This document shows positions 25,301-36,902 of a stretch of DNA of 64,000 nt, one piece after another. Origin of the DNA: Aurifilum marmelostoma (lineage: Eukaryota > Ascomycota > Sordariomycetes > Diaporthales > Cryphonectriaceae); NCBI GenBank assembly GCA_027559495.1, contig JAMXSV010000003.1, positions 3,968,001 to 4,032,000 on the forward strand, read 5' to 3'. A program made the translations under genes and the position numbers. The notes beneath the pieces are model-generated. The model was not told where the DNA came from, ran no database searches, and saw only the letters and a program-made list of their open reading frames with translations. Numbering within the stretch: position 1 is the stretch's first letter; the number at the start of each line of letters is the position of its first letter.

Positions 25301-25758
25301 GCGGCATCGTCGTCGAAGAGGGCGGTACGCGGCCGAGTAGGAGAGGGAGGCGCCGGTGACGCAGTCGAGACCAGGGTCTCAACGATGGAGGAGGTCGATC
25401 GGGCGCGTACATCTGGCTTTGAAATCTGCAGGAGATTCGAGATGGAGGCACTTGGTGCAAGGGTCGTGATTGGATCATCTCGCTCGATCGGTACCGGCGT
25501 GGGCGAGGTGGGTGTCATCGGATGCTCATCATCATGAGGTGACCCTGGGGAGAAGGAGGGGAAGGAGGTCAAGGACTTGTCAGAGGGGGCGATGGACGAG
25601 GCAGAGCTGCCGGGTTGGGAAGGCATTCTCTTCCTTTTGCTGGTCGATCGAAATGTTGTTGATCTCTGTGAGGCCCTTGACCCGATAGACTGCTGGGAGA
25701 TGGAGCGCTCAAGCTCGACCTCGAGCGGGGATGTCGACATGGGAGCTTCGCTGTCCAT
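22354..25758 (-). CDS. TBC domain Rab GTPase-activating protein
   Basis: Single exon, 1134 residues. Stimulates GTP hydrolysis by a Rab/Ypt GTPase in membrane traffic; the partner is unknown. The N-terminal half is Ser/Thr/Pro-rich and likely disordered, with a short helical stretch around residues 165-225. A conserved upstream block (VRWNDFLRKVRAERRREGE, about 685-705) precedes the TBC domain at about residues 755-965. The domain shows GGIPVLMRAKIW (motif A), IRADINRT with the arginine finger (motif B, IxxDxxR) and NPEVGYCQGMN with the glutamine finger (YxQ), so the dual-finger catalytic set is complete. The C-terminal 170 residues contain a charged helical segment (about 1010-1050) and a Glu/Pro-rich acidic tail. 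Fungal homologues of this length are usually annotated only as TBC proteins. Confidence 0.93.
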   Translation of the reverse strand: MDSEAPMSTSPLEVELERSISQQSIGSRASQRSTTFRSTSKRKRMPSQPGSSASSIAPSDKSLTSFPSFSPGSPHDDEHPMTPTSPTPVPIERDDPITTLAPSASISNLLQISKPDVRARSTSSIVETLVSTASPAPPSPTRPRTALFDDDAAPLLQQSVPGALHLADDAHLQTLIARHGAVGLVRSIAEDLATRDAQIAALRRRADARERSLRKIILECGLSNLDLETRLRAVEKDAKVSSVRKGGVEDMVGEAMSDDFVPIGGSVYGDDADATIRARAISSSTNGDTGRGTARGWKEFLWGTGRKSSSRPNSVNGDDGKQTVIKPPPQERRPVIQEDLFSPPEDPTRSVSRASSISSVGGNRKTSLASSMLRLVAGGTSTPRDGDSRGRANSSVAGASIRTPSASSAKTSTSTRVVPNPQGPPRGALAAMRRTATQHNIQSTNSRNQQSERWDTMASSPHTEITTRQESYGPVEMDSILPPEEQPPTLTRLYNNYTGSEYLTDRFGFIYDQRRKKRQREAQRVAKKTKRGSRTEMLTNGRFSLPPASMDDLGSSKPEGGSDGRPGTPSSLEEHEKARKWQDYLKIATFPTELLSHTPSISAPTIEVLEGADIQEMPKSPALITAEDDLGFLPSASAATVAVSEEPVTVNEEASTSNLAREDVEPVRILLQQLSDVHDGLQREKTVRWNDFLRKVRAERRREGEAANASAAAAAEARFQKATVMMPEARVADGELIGVANWANKGKIGRAKWSEFSRLVLGGIPVLMRAKIWAECSGATNLRIPGYYDDLVARPESQDHPEVAQQIRADINRTLTDNIFFRKGPGVQKLNEVLLAYSRRNPEVGYCQGMNLITANLLLIMPSAEEAFWILTCMIEKILPPGYYDHSLLASRADQQVLRGYVSEVLPRLSAHFDDLGIALETMTFQWFLSVFTDCLSAEALFRVWDVVLCFGDGSTFLFQVALALLKLNEQQLLGCLTPAAVYTYINHQMTNHAISIDGLIQASEGLRRVVRREDVEGRRMKAVEAERELVRQREERLRAYQEKKAAAISAPAVLEETQEPAQEAASASGPDEEPANTSEAEVVVVEGPVEATPEASDVATSDTPTPGAVDEEEVTDEEPAPVEQGAAESGQAP

Positions 25759-26393
25759 CTTGTGACCTGTGATGTGGGTTGTTGTTCTGCCTGGCTGGGC
25801 ATTTCCCCTCTTGTGGAGAACCAGCTGTTGCCTAGGAGGGGGGGGGGGGTCTGGGTCACCTTATCATGGCTGGGAGTAAGAGGAGTTCTAGACGTGGAAT
25901 CGAGGATTGAGGAAGAAATTTTGTGTTGACACGGTTGTCGACCGAAAGAAGAAAAAAATCAGCAGCCAACACACAGTTTTGAGGCGCATGAAGGGATGTG
26001 GATGTTGATGGGTGCCAGCATAAGGGACAGTCCAAGCCACTACGAATCATAGCCAGGGATCCCTTCGCTTATCGGCACTAGACTATAAATAGTAATTTGT
26101 GTACTTAAATATGGCATTATCCACCCCGGGAACAACCTTATATAAATAACCCGATCATAATATTGTGCGCAGAAGAGTGGTTGTCTTCCTGGCGCTGAAG
26201 GAAAATTGCTGATGTTTTTGTCTTTGCTGTTGACGGGGCAAATGTTGTGTGCTGTCTAGTGTACAAGTGATTGCCATTCACCTCCTTAATGTTTGACTTG
26301 ATCTCGCCTCCTCCCACCAGGCGTGGATTGCCTCGAGTTGCCTGAGTAATTACATCCACCCCAGCAACATCAGTGAGGTGAGTTCCCGTAGGG
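25759..26393. other. Intergenic region
   Basis: 5' flank of the Rab-GAP gene and 3' flank of the next minus-strand gene. A long G homopolymer lies near 25838-25849. Otherwise nothing recognisable. Confidence 0.5.
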
Positions 26394-27373
26394 CTACACT
26401 GCTGGCGCGGTTCCTCCATAGAGCTCAGGAGGCTCATAAGCCATCATCTCCAGTGGTGCAGGTGGTGCTGGAGATGCCACGACTGGTAATAACTGCACAG
26501 GCTGAGAGCCCTGTTGCGCATTTGCATGAGGAAGATATTCAGCCGATTTCAGCCTCCATGGTGCTGCACCTCGCAAATCATCTGGTACATCTGCTGATTC
26601 TTGATTTGGCTTTTGCCCCTTCTTGTTTCTGACGAGAATCGTGGCCAGAACTCCTACCACAAGCGCCAGTGGAACACCAACGCCCACGCCGATCCCAACC
26701 GCTGCACCTCGTGAGATGTCGTTGCCTTCGGAAGATGTCGATGGTTGAGTTGAAGAAGAATGTGTTGCCGACGAAGGGTTCGCTGCTGTTGAGACCACTC
26801 CGTCTCCTGTTGATGTCCTTGAGGATGCAGATGACATAGTTACAGTGACCACGGCCGTCTGCGTCGCCGTGCCACTTGCAAGAACCCCCATGTCTGACGC
26901 TGCCGCCTCGTTATACTGCAGCGTACCGGCTGAGATGGTGAAGTTATCCGAGCAATCGCCTCCGTAGCAGGCAGCGAGGCCGTAGTTGCAGCTCATCACG
27001 CCGCACTCACTATCAGGGACTACACGAGCCACTCTGCATCAGTTACTGTCTTTGCATCACAGGTCAGGGACCAAAAGAAGCTCAGGGTCAATAGGACGAG
27101 AAACTAACTTTCCAGACAATAATTCGGGCATGATGATGACTTCCATACTTGGTCTGTACAACCACCTCGGTACATGGTCATTGTGTCCGGCTCGTAGCAC
27201 AATCCGTTACCCAGGCAGTAGTGATTTGTGAAACAACAGGCGCTGTACTCCGCATCAGATCGTGATGGGCACACCACATCGGTCGTGGCTTGGTCACCAT
27301 TGGGCCAGTAGCATGTCCCATTACCAGCGAGTGCTGAAGGGAACAAAAGGCCGAGGCCTAGGAGAAACAGCAT
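26394..27373 (-). CDS. Secreted-type single-pass membrane protein with Cys-rich ectodomain
   Basis: Exons 27109-27373 and 26394-27019 (89-nt intron) give 296 residues. The start at 27373 was chosen because it directly begins a signal peptide (MLFLLGLGLLFPSALA); an in-frame ATG at 27454 would bury it. After the signal peptide comes a Cys-rich ectodomain of about 110 residues (motifs NGTCYWPNG, CCFTNHYCLGNGLCY, CGVMSCNYG). A Ser/Thr-rich stalk follows, likely O-glycosylated. One membrane segment lies at about 193-218 (VGIGVGVGVPLALVVGVLAT), then a cytoplasmic tail with Pro-rich motifs (SPAPPAPLEMM). This layout is common in ascomycete cell-surface proteins, some of them sensors of the wall. It is not a WSC domain by its cysteine spacing. 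The function is unknown. Confidence 0.8.
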
Positions 27374-29442
27374 CGTGAATGCGCGAGAATCAATTAATCC
27401 ATATGTCCTTGCCACTTGGTGGGCTAATGAAGTTTTTAAAACACAGCGCATCAAGACAGCAAGGAGATGGGGACTGTCAGGAGAAGATTTCTCTCAAAGA
27501 ACACTAGTTGTTTAAGACGATCCTGCGCAGGGTAACAATATAGCCCGAAAGATACGTGAAAACCTTTCAGCCCCCAAGAGCGCCTCATCGTGATTCCTAC
27601 AACGGATTAATTTTGACTTGCATGCGCTGACCTGCGCAAGATCGCACCTCGCCCCTCAGATTGGGGGCTGTAAGACGGCTGGCAGTCTATCGCAACCACA
27701 TCTCATCTACAATCGGGAAAGTCTCCTTTGGAAGCGACAGTGAGTCGCAATCCTTCGGCGGAAAACAGGCAATAGAATGTTTCAAACCCTGCCTAGAGCA
27801 TATTTCCACCGTGATCAGGAAGCGTAATTTGCTGAAGTAAATGTGCCATGTAACCACAGTCAACGAGACTCAGATTAATCTTCGGTAATTATGTTCCATG
27901 ACAAATGCCAACTGAATAGGGTCGGCAGGCAATCCCTTGCTGAATGCAAGCTTCTGCTCGCAGAATGTTCTATCGTGATCATTTTGGTATTTGTTTCTTC
28001 TGCAAAGCAGTTCTTAACATCTTCAGGCAGTCAATCGTAGCAAAGAACACTGAAGTCGGCATTCGAATATAAGCACATTACACGGAAGACTACATCCCAA
28101 GCCACGAGATATCCCATGATGTGGCCTTCGCCAAGAAATAGCCACTCAGTATTGCATACCGCCCGTCTCCCTCAGACCAGCTCGTCTCGCCTTATTTTCA
28201 TTACTTCGAACAGCACATCTCAGAAAATTGATGTAGCATCGAATATGTGTGGATTAGGCCCTCTCCTCTCCAGGAATCCCACGTAGAAGGACCAGGTCCC
28301 TGTGGGTGGAAACACCTGCTTACAAGATCTTCTGTGTACAGAATCACCTGCAAATGCCTTCAATCTACCCTTTTGCCCTGGTATTGTCCAGATTATCAAG
28401 CTTCTTTGAGGATATTTCTCATTGATTGCCACCAGAGCTCGCGCTTGGACATCTCATGCCTTGCCAGAGCATCGGCAAGAATAAACCAAAGGTCTAGACA
28501 TCATCATAATCATGTGTTCCTGGCACTTTGTCCATGGCTAGGCTCTTTAGATTTTATGTACATGATGCATGCTAAGACGAAAGTTCTGGAAATATGGGAT
28601 GTCATTCAATCCGACGTTCTCTAGCTGAGAGATTTTGAGGTCATGATCTGAGATAATCTACAGGACTTTGCCCAGACTACGCCTTGTGGTCACTGACCTT
28701 GACGGCACTTTCTTTTCATGTCCTGTTCGAGACCCATGTGTAATGGAACCAGAGCGTTCTAGACCCAATAGTCAATATATCGACGATGGTCAGTCTGGTG
28801 TTAGTCTCAATATCACGCCCTATTGTATTGTCCTAATATCATCCATACTTTGCAGTTTGTTCAATGGTGCTCAGAGTTGTTAACAACGGTGCATATAATT
28901 GATCGATATTGTTGTGGCTGCTGAGCGCTAGGCATGTAGTGTCATAGTAAGTGTTGAAGATTTTATATCATGATCTCTGAAGATCATGGTGCAAAACCCA
29001 TAGCGTCCACTGGAGACATGTATAGCGCAATGGTAAAGGACTTTTGAGTTTAATCACTCAGTACCTGGATGACAGTTCGCACGCTGCAGTTGACTATGAT
29101 GTACACTAGGAGACTCAAGCTAGTTCAAATGGTCTGAGCTGCGAGTAATCGCTGTGAATAGCTTCATTGTAGATCAATCTAGTGCTGTTCCTCACCACGC
29201 TGTGGGCAAGACTTGGTCTCGTAGACGAGCACGCGCAGCGAGTGGTGAACATCTAGCCTGGCACCAGAAGAGATAGTACATTTCCATTTGTGATAGCCTC
29301 ACGAGCAGGACAAGAATGGCCAATTTGCTGTACACGATATTCTCTATATAAGAGGTTCTGGTCTCCCATCTTCTTCTCCTGCTTTTCTCTCTTTCTTCTT
29401 CACCCCTCCCCCCACCCCTGTTGTTACATCGTATACACCATC
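27374..29442. other. Gene-poor region
   Basis: AT-richer than the flanks, with no frame over about 125 codons and no recognised domain. Pyrimidine-rich DNA at 29355-29440 is probably the promoter of the next gene. Scattered short frames might be relics of decayed genes, but I could not reconstruct any. Confidence 0.5.
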
Positions 29443-30320
29443 ATGGTAAATGTAATGACGGAGACCCAGAACCACACCCTTGAAGCAGTTGCTCGGCTGT
29501 CTGATAGGGTCTGGTTCTGGAAACAACGGCGCAGAGCTCAGCTCGACCGTTACCAGGCGCAACTTCGGGTATTGCGCCCAGCCAAGCGAGTACGTCGCTG
29601 GCAAGTCAGTAAGTACATACTCCCCCTTCATCAGGATCACCTCACAGGTCTAACAATAGGGCTACAGATAGAGTGGAAGACCTCAAGTTCTTCATCGGCA
29701 AGGGACGGAGAGACGAGAACCCCATTCATGTAAGTTTGTCTTCTAAATCTCTAGTGCATTTCTCCTCTAACCTCACTAACACTTCCTAGTGCGAATTCAG
29801 GGAACGACTCTTCAAGAATATGCCTGTCCCCGAGCCCGATCCAGAAGAGCCTCCTCCTCAGGAGCCAAGTCCAGACCCACCAGGTCATTGTTCATACAGC
29901 AGTAGTGAGTACAGCCAGGACGACGAGCCAAGGCCTCATCCCCCGGTTAGTCCATCGCCAGCACCAAGCCATATTTCGTACAGCAGCAGCGAGTACAGCC
30001 AACCAGGCCAGCCACCCGGTCCTCACACCCTAGTCCCCCTCAATCCCATGTGGTTCCTCACCCAGATTTCCAAGTGGGGTCCCTACCATGACAAGCCAGA
30101 CTACGGACTCGACGAGAACAACGCTATCGAGTACCAGTACGCAGAGTATGATGACGACGAGTGGACTAACGCGGGGGCCTCGACTTCCGACGAGGACGAG
30201 GAGGATGAGCAACGCCGGATCGAGATGGCTTACACTATGCACAATGTCGACGCCAAGGACAACACACTTGTCTCGACCATCAAGGACTTCCGTCGAGCCA
30301 TACTTGACGCGGACAGGTAA
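29443..30320 (+). CDS. Uncharacterised protein with duplicated SYSSSEYSQ motif
   Basis: Not recognised. Exons 29443-29608, 29668-29729 and 29790-30320 have good splice signals (GTAAGT/CTACAG and GTAAGT/CCTAG) and join in frame to 252 residues. Only the join at the CTACAG acceptor keeps the frame open through all three exons, which supports real coding. Residues about 1-55 are basic and helical (RVWFWKQRRRAQLDRYQAQLR). A charged stretch follows (VEDLKFFIGKGRRDENPIH), then a Pro/Glu-rich segment with two copies of SYSSSEYSQ about 35 residues apart. The C-terminal third is acidic (ASTSDEDEEDEQRR) and ends in a helical IKDFRRAILDADR. No signal peptide or membrane segment. Probably a lineage-specific nuclear or cytosolic protein, by composition only. 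Confidence 0.6.
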
Positions 30321-32976
30321 CCACGAGGTCTTCGCCCACTCTTCAGGTTAGAAAAGGTAGTGACGTGAGACTACCTGGGGAGGAAGAGGAGGAAAAATAC
30401 ACCACTAAATCGAGCAACAAAAAAACCCGGAAAACAGTAAACGGGTACACTACAACTTCTTCGCCTCTTCAGCTTCAATCCGGTCTGGTGTGTCCAATTA
30501 GCGCTTAGCGAAAGGAGATCAGTGTCCGGTGCGGGCTGGTGAGTCAAGGGTTGCATGTCCCTGCCCGGCCTCACAAAAAAAGTCGATCATCATCACCTAC
30601 AATGGCCGCCTACAACTCCTACAGCGGTCTTCCGCCTCTCACACCTCCGGCCCTACTCGACGAACCTTCCTACCCTCCTACCTATCGGTCTCTCTACCAT
30701 GACACCTATCAGTCTACTCTTCAGCACTACCAACCATTGCTACCGACCATTGCTACCAACCATTGCTACCAACCATTGCTACTAATCATTGTTATTAACC
30801 ATCACTATCGACCATTACTACCAACCAGCATTACTGCATAGCATTACTCTATAGAAATATTCCATAGCATCAATACTACATAGCGAAAGCACTGTGGGCT
30901 TTACAACCCGATGCTTCTGTTCTACATTCCAACTCCATGTGACCGTGCTACCCGTCCATGCTCCCCTTAATCACTGTATATACTCTTCTTCCTCCCACTC
31001 TTCGGTGATTGCTACCAGCATTCTTTTCTCTCCCGAACAACCTCCTTCCTCAAACAGCCTCTCTGCATCATGCATACAGCACACTTGCTCACCGACCCTC
31101 TCTGAGTCTTCGACAGTCCAACCACATACCCTCTCAAGTCTCTGCTTCTAAAATATCGCCCGTGCCATTCGCACAGCCCCTAGAACATATCTTGACCTAA
31201 GTACCAACAAGCAGCGCTCCACCTTGCTCTCTCACTTGATTGTTCTCGTCGGCGACTACTCCTCTTGTACTCATCCTTCGCCAAGTGAATCACTAAAATC
31301 TGTCGCTCAACATAATTAATTTGGATTGATCCCCCCCGTTGTCTTCAACAATAAACTCACAACACACGCAAGGTCATCAGCATTCACTCGATAAGTCAGG
31401 CTCAGTCTCTTCGTCACCCTGGGTGGCGAGGTCGGGCTCTGCGCCTCCTCCTTGGGCACTCTGGTAGCTTCTCAACAGAAGAGCAAAACGTGAATGTGAT
31501 GCTGTCATGACTGGGCCTTGACATCGTATGCATGCCGAACGCTCCTGAGCACATTATACTCAGCAGAAGACCTGACGTTGCCTAGGTGCTAAGTACTATT
31601 TATAGTGCATGAACTAGGTACAGTAGAGCGGTCTAAGTGTGGAGCTTCAGGGATACTGCTTGCCATGGGATGGCAGTGGTTCACGGGACATTAGGACTTG
31701 CGTGGGATTGCGAAGGAAATCCATCTTCACATAGTTAATCATTTGACAACAGGGCACTATACACATCTTGTCGAGTGTCGAAATATGTGCGAGGTATGTT
31801 AAAACTTGGTTCTGTTATTGTGACTGAAGATTGACGCGTGAAAGTGCAATATCATTATGTACCCTAGGGTACTTACCTACCAAGTAGGTAGTATCAACTA
31901 GCTTGATCACACGAAGAACCACTAGCCTGGCAATAAGGCCGATCGCTCTACATTTGGCAACCTCAGGCGTGTTGCCAGGCATAGACAGCTCCTGGATGCT
32001 GGCTATAGTTGCCGTATTGAGACAGGCAATGACACTATTTCACGAGTTATGCTTACCTGCTTGTTCATTGGAGTAACTTGAGTTGTCGGTCGTCAAAGCA
32101 CAATTTTATTTCTATTATCGATATGGGCATGTTTTGCTCGCGATGCTTGCAACCCCGTGAGAGCGGCCAAGCGAGCAAATGTACGTTGCAGTGACAGCTA
32201 ATCTTTACCTCAGATGCAAAAGACGGCGCGGTGAGGGATCGGAGAGTGACAATGGTGAAAGAGCTTAGGGAAGGGGGAGGGCTACTGAGCTGGCTAGCAC
32301 CGTCCGGTCTCGCGGAAGGCCGAAGATCAAGGCGCCAAAGGCGTAGAACAAAACTTTTGTCTTTCAATCATGGAAAGAGGAAAGATCTTGCTCAGGTCAA
32401 TCAAGTCTGGGTTTACTTAGGGATGACTAGCTTGAAGGTATTCAAATTAGTCTGCTGGGAAAACGCTGCTAGAGACCTCGGGATGAGTTCTTTCGAAAGT
32501 TCTTAAAAAGACATTAAACAAAGACGGCGTCGATTTACACTACGGGGAGCACCTCTTTCCATTTCGACGGGATCGGAGCCACCGACCCTAGTCAAGATCC
32601 GAAACAGGTATTTGGGAACTCTTGATGATATTATATTCATTTCAGGTTCGTAAGAGGGAAGCTCAGGCTATGATGCGAGGGCAATATTATTCCTAAGATA
32701 TATCCGTTCTGCCGGATGCTATATGACCTGGCGATCACAGTATGAAAAAAGCCTACCAGATTTCAATGCGCGTATTGCTCAACACAGTGTCGCTCGTCGC
32801 CAATACGTTCGTGAAAGTCATACTTGTCATCTTAAATTCCCCCAACGCCGCTAATCTATATGCAAGCCACCGAAGGAGAGCCACCATCATTGCTACAACG
32901 CGGAGGTCCAAAGGGACGAAGAAGTCGCGCTGCTAACATAGGCTCTATAGTATTCCTTCCCCAAAGTGCATGCATC
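30321..32976. other. Gene-poor region with a 13-bp tandem repeat
   Basis: Several open frames of 60-100 codons at 30.5-31.2 kb are Thr/Tyr/His-rich and partly created by the tandem array at 30731-30834. A short hairpin TACCTAC-CAA-GTAGGTA occurs near 31875-31892. Nothing else recognised before the Ufd2 gene ends at 32977. Confidence 0.5.
30731..30834 (+). repeat. Tandem 13-bp repeat, eight units
   Basis: Eight consecutive 13-bp units start at 30731, with consensus CAACCATTGCTAC; the first four are nearly identical and the last four diverged. Because 13 is not a multiple of three, the array cycles through all frames. This argues against selection on a protein here. Confidence 0.9.
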
Positions 32977-35900
32977 TTACCCATCCGTGGTATCCATAGC
33001 CTCCCCGCCACTCTTAGCCGCCTTAGCCTCTGCCAACTTCTCCGCCTTCCAGGCCTCAATCCTCTGGCGCAGATCATCGGCGGGGATGACATCCTCGATC
33101 TTCATTGGCACTCTTGTGAACGGGTCCAGCTCCACAGACAGGAGGTGCTGTACGATCGTAGACCTGTCAACGATGCTCTTGGATGGCAGAATGACCGGAT
33201 CATTCATCAGGATTCCCATAACCGGATCCTCAAACTCCTCGGGAATGTCACCAAAGTCTAGCTCGGCCTGGTCGAGCTCCTCCTTGGTCTTCGCGATGCG
33301 GTCTTTGAGGTCATTCCAAGCATCCAGGTCCTCCTTTGCTTTCAGGCTTCTCCTAGTCATGATGTCGGAGGCTCTGTCAAAAGTCGCTGCCTTGTACGAG
33401 CGACCATCCGATGCAACCGCTTCCACAAAGCTCTGGGCGCTGCCCAGGTTCAGGAAGATATCCACCAGGTCCGGCAGCAGCGTCTTAGGGTTGAAGTGGT
33501 ACTTGCTCGCATTCTCCACCTTCAAATTCTGGCTCTTCGGGCTGACCAGCATGTCAAGATTGAAGTCAAGCATACCAGCCAGGCGTCCCACGATCTCAGG
33601 GAGGGTGAATGAATCACAGAGAGCCTTTGTAAAGAGCTTCATCATGGCCACCGTCTCGTTCGCTAGCTGCATGTATGACGTCGCCTGGTTCTCAAGGGAC
33701 GACAGTTCTTCCTCCTTCTTCTGACGGTCTTCTTGAGCGAGGCTCTGATTTTCCCTAAGCTCGATTTGCAGATCATGGATCTTGGGGAATTTGGATAGAG
33801 CCTCGTCTAGAACGTATGTTGCATCGTTCAGCAAGAGATTGACAAATCGAACGAAGAATTGTCGATCCACCCGACTCTGGCGGCCAAGCTGGTCCTTGTA
33901 GAAGTCGTTGGACCAGACACACTTGATGATCTGGAAGATTTCATATCTGATGTTGAACTTGTCGTAGAACTGAGTGTGCGCACCGGTGGATTCGCACTCG
34001 ATATAGAACTTCATGACCGAATGAAGCAGATACCCGTTGGCAAATGACGAATTCGTCAAGGCATCACCCAGGACGCCCCTGCGCAGGTGGTATGTCGGCC
34101 AAGTTCCTGAGTAGAGTAGACTCACCAGCATGGATTTGAGATAGGGGTTTCGCACATATTCAGAGGATTCGAGGAAGGTGAGACACATAGCAATCATCTC
34201 ATCGCCGATGGCTGACAGTATGATCTGCGGGACATAGCGGAAGACAAACTTGAAGTTGTCGACAATGTCCTGCAATGCATACTCGGGTAGGCACTTAAAA
34301 GCCTCTGGTTGCTCCTTTGCCAACGGCAATGAGAGCGGTTTGTCTGGTTTGTAGTCTGTCTGGCTCGCCACACGCAGCAGCCAGACACAAACATATCTCA
34401 TGAATTGCAAGGACCGTCCTTGCATCTTCTCATCAGTGAGACAACCTTCGATGGCGTACTTGAGCGAGATGGCCCTCTCCAAGACGTCCGTATGCCGGCG
34501 AACTCCTATGTCGAACATCGTAAGCTGCTGAGGGTGGTTGATGAACTTCTGTCGCTCGGCTTCCAAAATTTTCAGGTGTTTCTCGTAATATTTGATGTCC
34601 TTTTCCAGGTTCTTGAGCTTGGAATTTGTGGCCTCACTACCGTAGTGGTGAGCAGCCAGTGCAAGGAAAAAAATTTCGGAGATGAAGTTGGACGTTCCGT
34701 CGAGCTTTTGCGAGTAGAATTCATCTGATTGGGCCTGATCGGCATTCAGCTTGGTCTCTTCCTTGATGTCGATGCGCGGATTCCTCCTGAAGTACCCGAC
34801 ATCAATCCTGTCGATCTTTGAGAAAGTCGAGTCCATGAAGGGCTCGCAGAGATAATCCAAGACTACCGTGACGTTCATCATGAAACCGTCTGAGGCAACT
34901 TCCTTGGGGTCCACCTGCATGGCCCTCCTCTTGTGGTTCTGGTTCATTATGTAAGCGAACCAGTCGAGGAGCTTGTTCCGCGTATCGGTGCTGGCCCGGA
35001 CAAAGGCATTCACGATGTCCTTTAGATCCAGCTGGTGTGTATTGATGGTGATCTGGAGGGCGTTCTGGGCATTCTTGACGGCGCCGCGGTCAATAGTTCG
35101 GGGCCCTGCGAAGTACACCTTCGTGACTTCAGTCTGCAGTGGAGATATTCGGAAAAATGGCCCGAGCAGACTGTGCTTCTCAATGCCGGGGGCAGACTGT
35201 GCCATGAGGAACATTGGGTGGCTTGCAAGCGCGTCGAGTAAGGCGGGGAATTTCGAGTACAGTTTCAAGGCCTTGAAAGGAAACAATGGTCAGTGCACGG
35301 TTCAATACGTGACGGTCAGGGACGTGGATAACGCACATTGACATGGGGTTTGTAGTTATCGTTCATAGTCAGCCTCGACAATCTTGTACTGATTCCCACC
35401 ATGGCCTTGACGAAGACTTGTGGTAATGAATCGTCTTCTCCAAAGCGCGCAACTGCCTCTTGCAAAAAGTCGAGGCAGATGCCATGCTCATGATCGATGT
35501 CTCGTAAAAGGTACGGCACAAGCGTGTCGTGGTCTGCATTGGGCTCGCGGCTACAACAGGATGATCAGGGCTACGGACGCCACGAAAAACATAGTACAAG
35601 GAAACATACCCGAAGAGATCTGGCAGAGTCACTGCAAACAGGCAGTAGCTCATGCACAGACGCTTCGCCTCTAGCAGAAGGTTCTCCTTCTCGGGCGTCG
35701 GCGCTCGGAGACTCTTCCTCGCCTGTACCACCCGCTTCCAGCAGGGCAACATATAGTCCATCAGCGGCTTGTCATGTGGAAAAGCACTGGCCCCCTCAAG
35801 GATAGCCTGCTCAATGACATCGGCGGATAGCCGTGTTGGTCCATCTGGGTTTTGTTCCTGCAATTCTGAGCTCAGACCAGGAAGAAACGTCAGCTTTCGT

Positions 35901-36439
35901 CCATGGACGTCGGACTGCCGGCTTTCGTCGACCGTGACACGAAAAATGTGGCCGATCGTCTTGTCGGCCCATTCCTCGGGGGACTCAGTCGCGTTTCGCC
36001 TGGCCGGAGCCATGGTCGGCGCTGTGCCTGAAGCTGGCGTTGATCTTCCTGAGCCAACACCAAGCTGTGTGAAAGGATTCGATGTTGTCGTGGTAGGCGT
36101 ACTGGATGTGGAGGGTGTAATGTTGATCTTGGTTCGCTTGGGTTCGGGCTCGTTTGTCTTCACAACACTCGACGCCGGTGTTGCCGGAGTAGAAGTCGCA
36201 GGACTTTCTGCTGTCGAGTCGCCACCTTCTGTCTTCGGCTGGGCGGGTGCCGAAGACCCAAGCTTGGCAAGGCGACGCTGTCGGATCTATATAGCAAACA
36301 TGTCAGCTTGCTAATCACTGGTGGCCCAAGTGAGGAGCAGACAGAGGCGAGGGGGGGCTGCCGAGCTAGCCCATACCTGTTCCATCTTCTCCTTGTCAGG
36401 AGCATCTGGCATGCTTGGGGGCTGATCGTTTGGATCCAT
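32977..36439 (-). CDS. UFD2: Ubiquitin conjugation factor E4 (U-box ligase Ufd2)
   Basis: Extends ubiquitin chains on substrates of the ubiquitin-fusion-degradation and ERAD routes, working with Cdc48. Exons 36377-36439, 35610-36286, 35337-35550 and 32977-35271 join in frame to 1082 residues, typical for Ufd2. Residues 1-110 are Ser/Thr/Pro-rich linker sequence after a short start (MDPNDQPPSMPDAPDKEKME). A long helical Ufd2 core fills the middle (for example PYLLRDIDHEHGICLDFLQEA and FVRFVNLLLNDATYVLDEAL). The U-box is at about residues 995-1070 (FEDPVMGILMNDPVILPSK, DRSTIVQHLL, DPFTRVPMK). It has the RING-like fold without zinc ligands, as expected. The donor of exon 3 (GTGCGT) is unusual but is the only one keeping frame. 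Sec6 follows on the same strand, 463 bp upstream of the start, with no functional link expected. Confidence 0.96.
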
Positions 36440-36902
36440 CTTGCTGTGCTGGAGGATTTGACGGCGTGGTTGGCGAGGGGTCCTAGGTGCGGCGATGCAG
36501 AAAAAGCACCCCTCTGTGAACAGTCGTCTTGATGGAATCTGGAAGAACGGCCATGGCTGATAAATGTCCTGCAGCCGAGCTGCCAACGCGGGTAGTCCTC
36601 CGTCATCTTAGTAAGCAGTGGTATCCCTGTCGCCTCGAAGTTCAGTGGCCTAGTGCTTGCTGCAGTTTTCTGTACTCAAGTATGTACATAGCATTTCGAT
36701 ACTCTTCAGCAAGACAAGACGCAATCATCAACGGCACGATCTGGAGTTGTTTCTTTCCTTTCCTTCAGGATGTCCTTGAACGGATAAATCTATGATCTGT
36801 ATAACAAAAGTCTCAGTGCGGAGCACATGAGGCCCAGTACCCCTCCAACGCCGAAGCTTCATACATGACCTTTAAAAAAAAGCAAACAATTCACCACACA
36901 TA
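36440..36902. other. Intergenic region between UFD2 and SEC6
   Basis: Promoter of UFD2 and 3' end of SEC6, both on the minus strand. No coding signal. Confidence 0.5.

Noticed and set aside
28668..28883. Short plus-strand frame with VTDLDGT, resembling a HAD phosphatase motif
   Set aside because: Only this one motif; no downstream HAD motifs, no splice structure and a 71-codon limit. Likely chance or an unreadable relic.
30539..30841. 100-codon plus-strand frame rich in Tyr, His and Pro
   Set aside because: Its second half is the 13-bp tandem repeat read through shifting frames, so openness is not evidence of coding.
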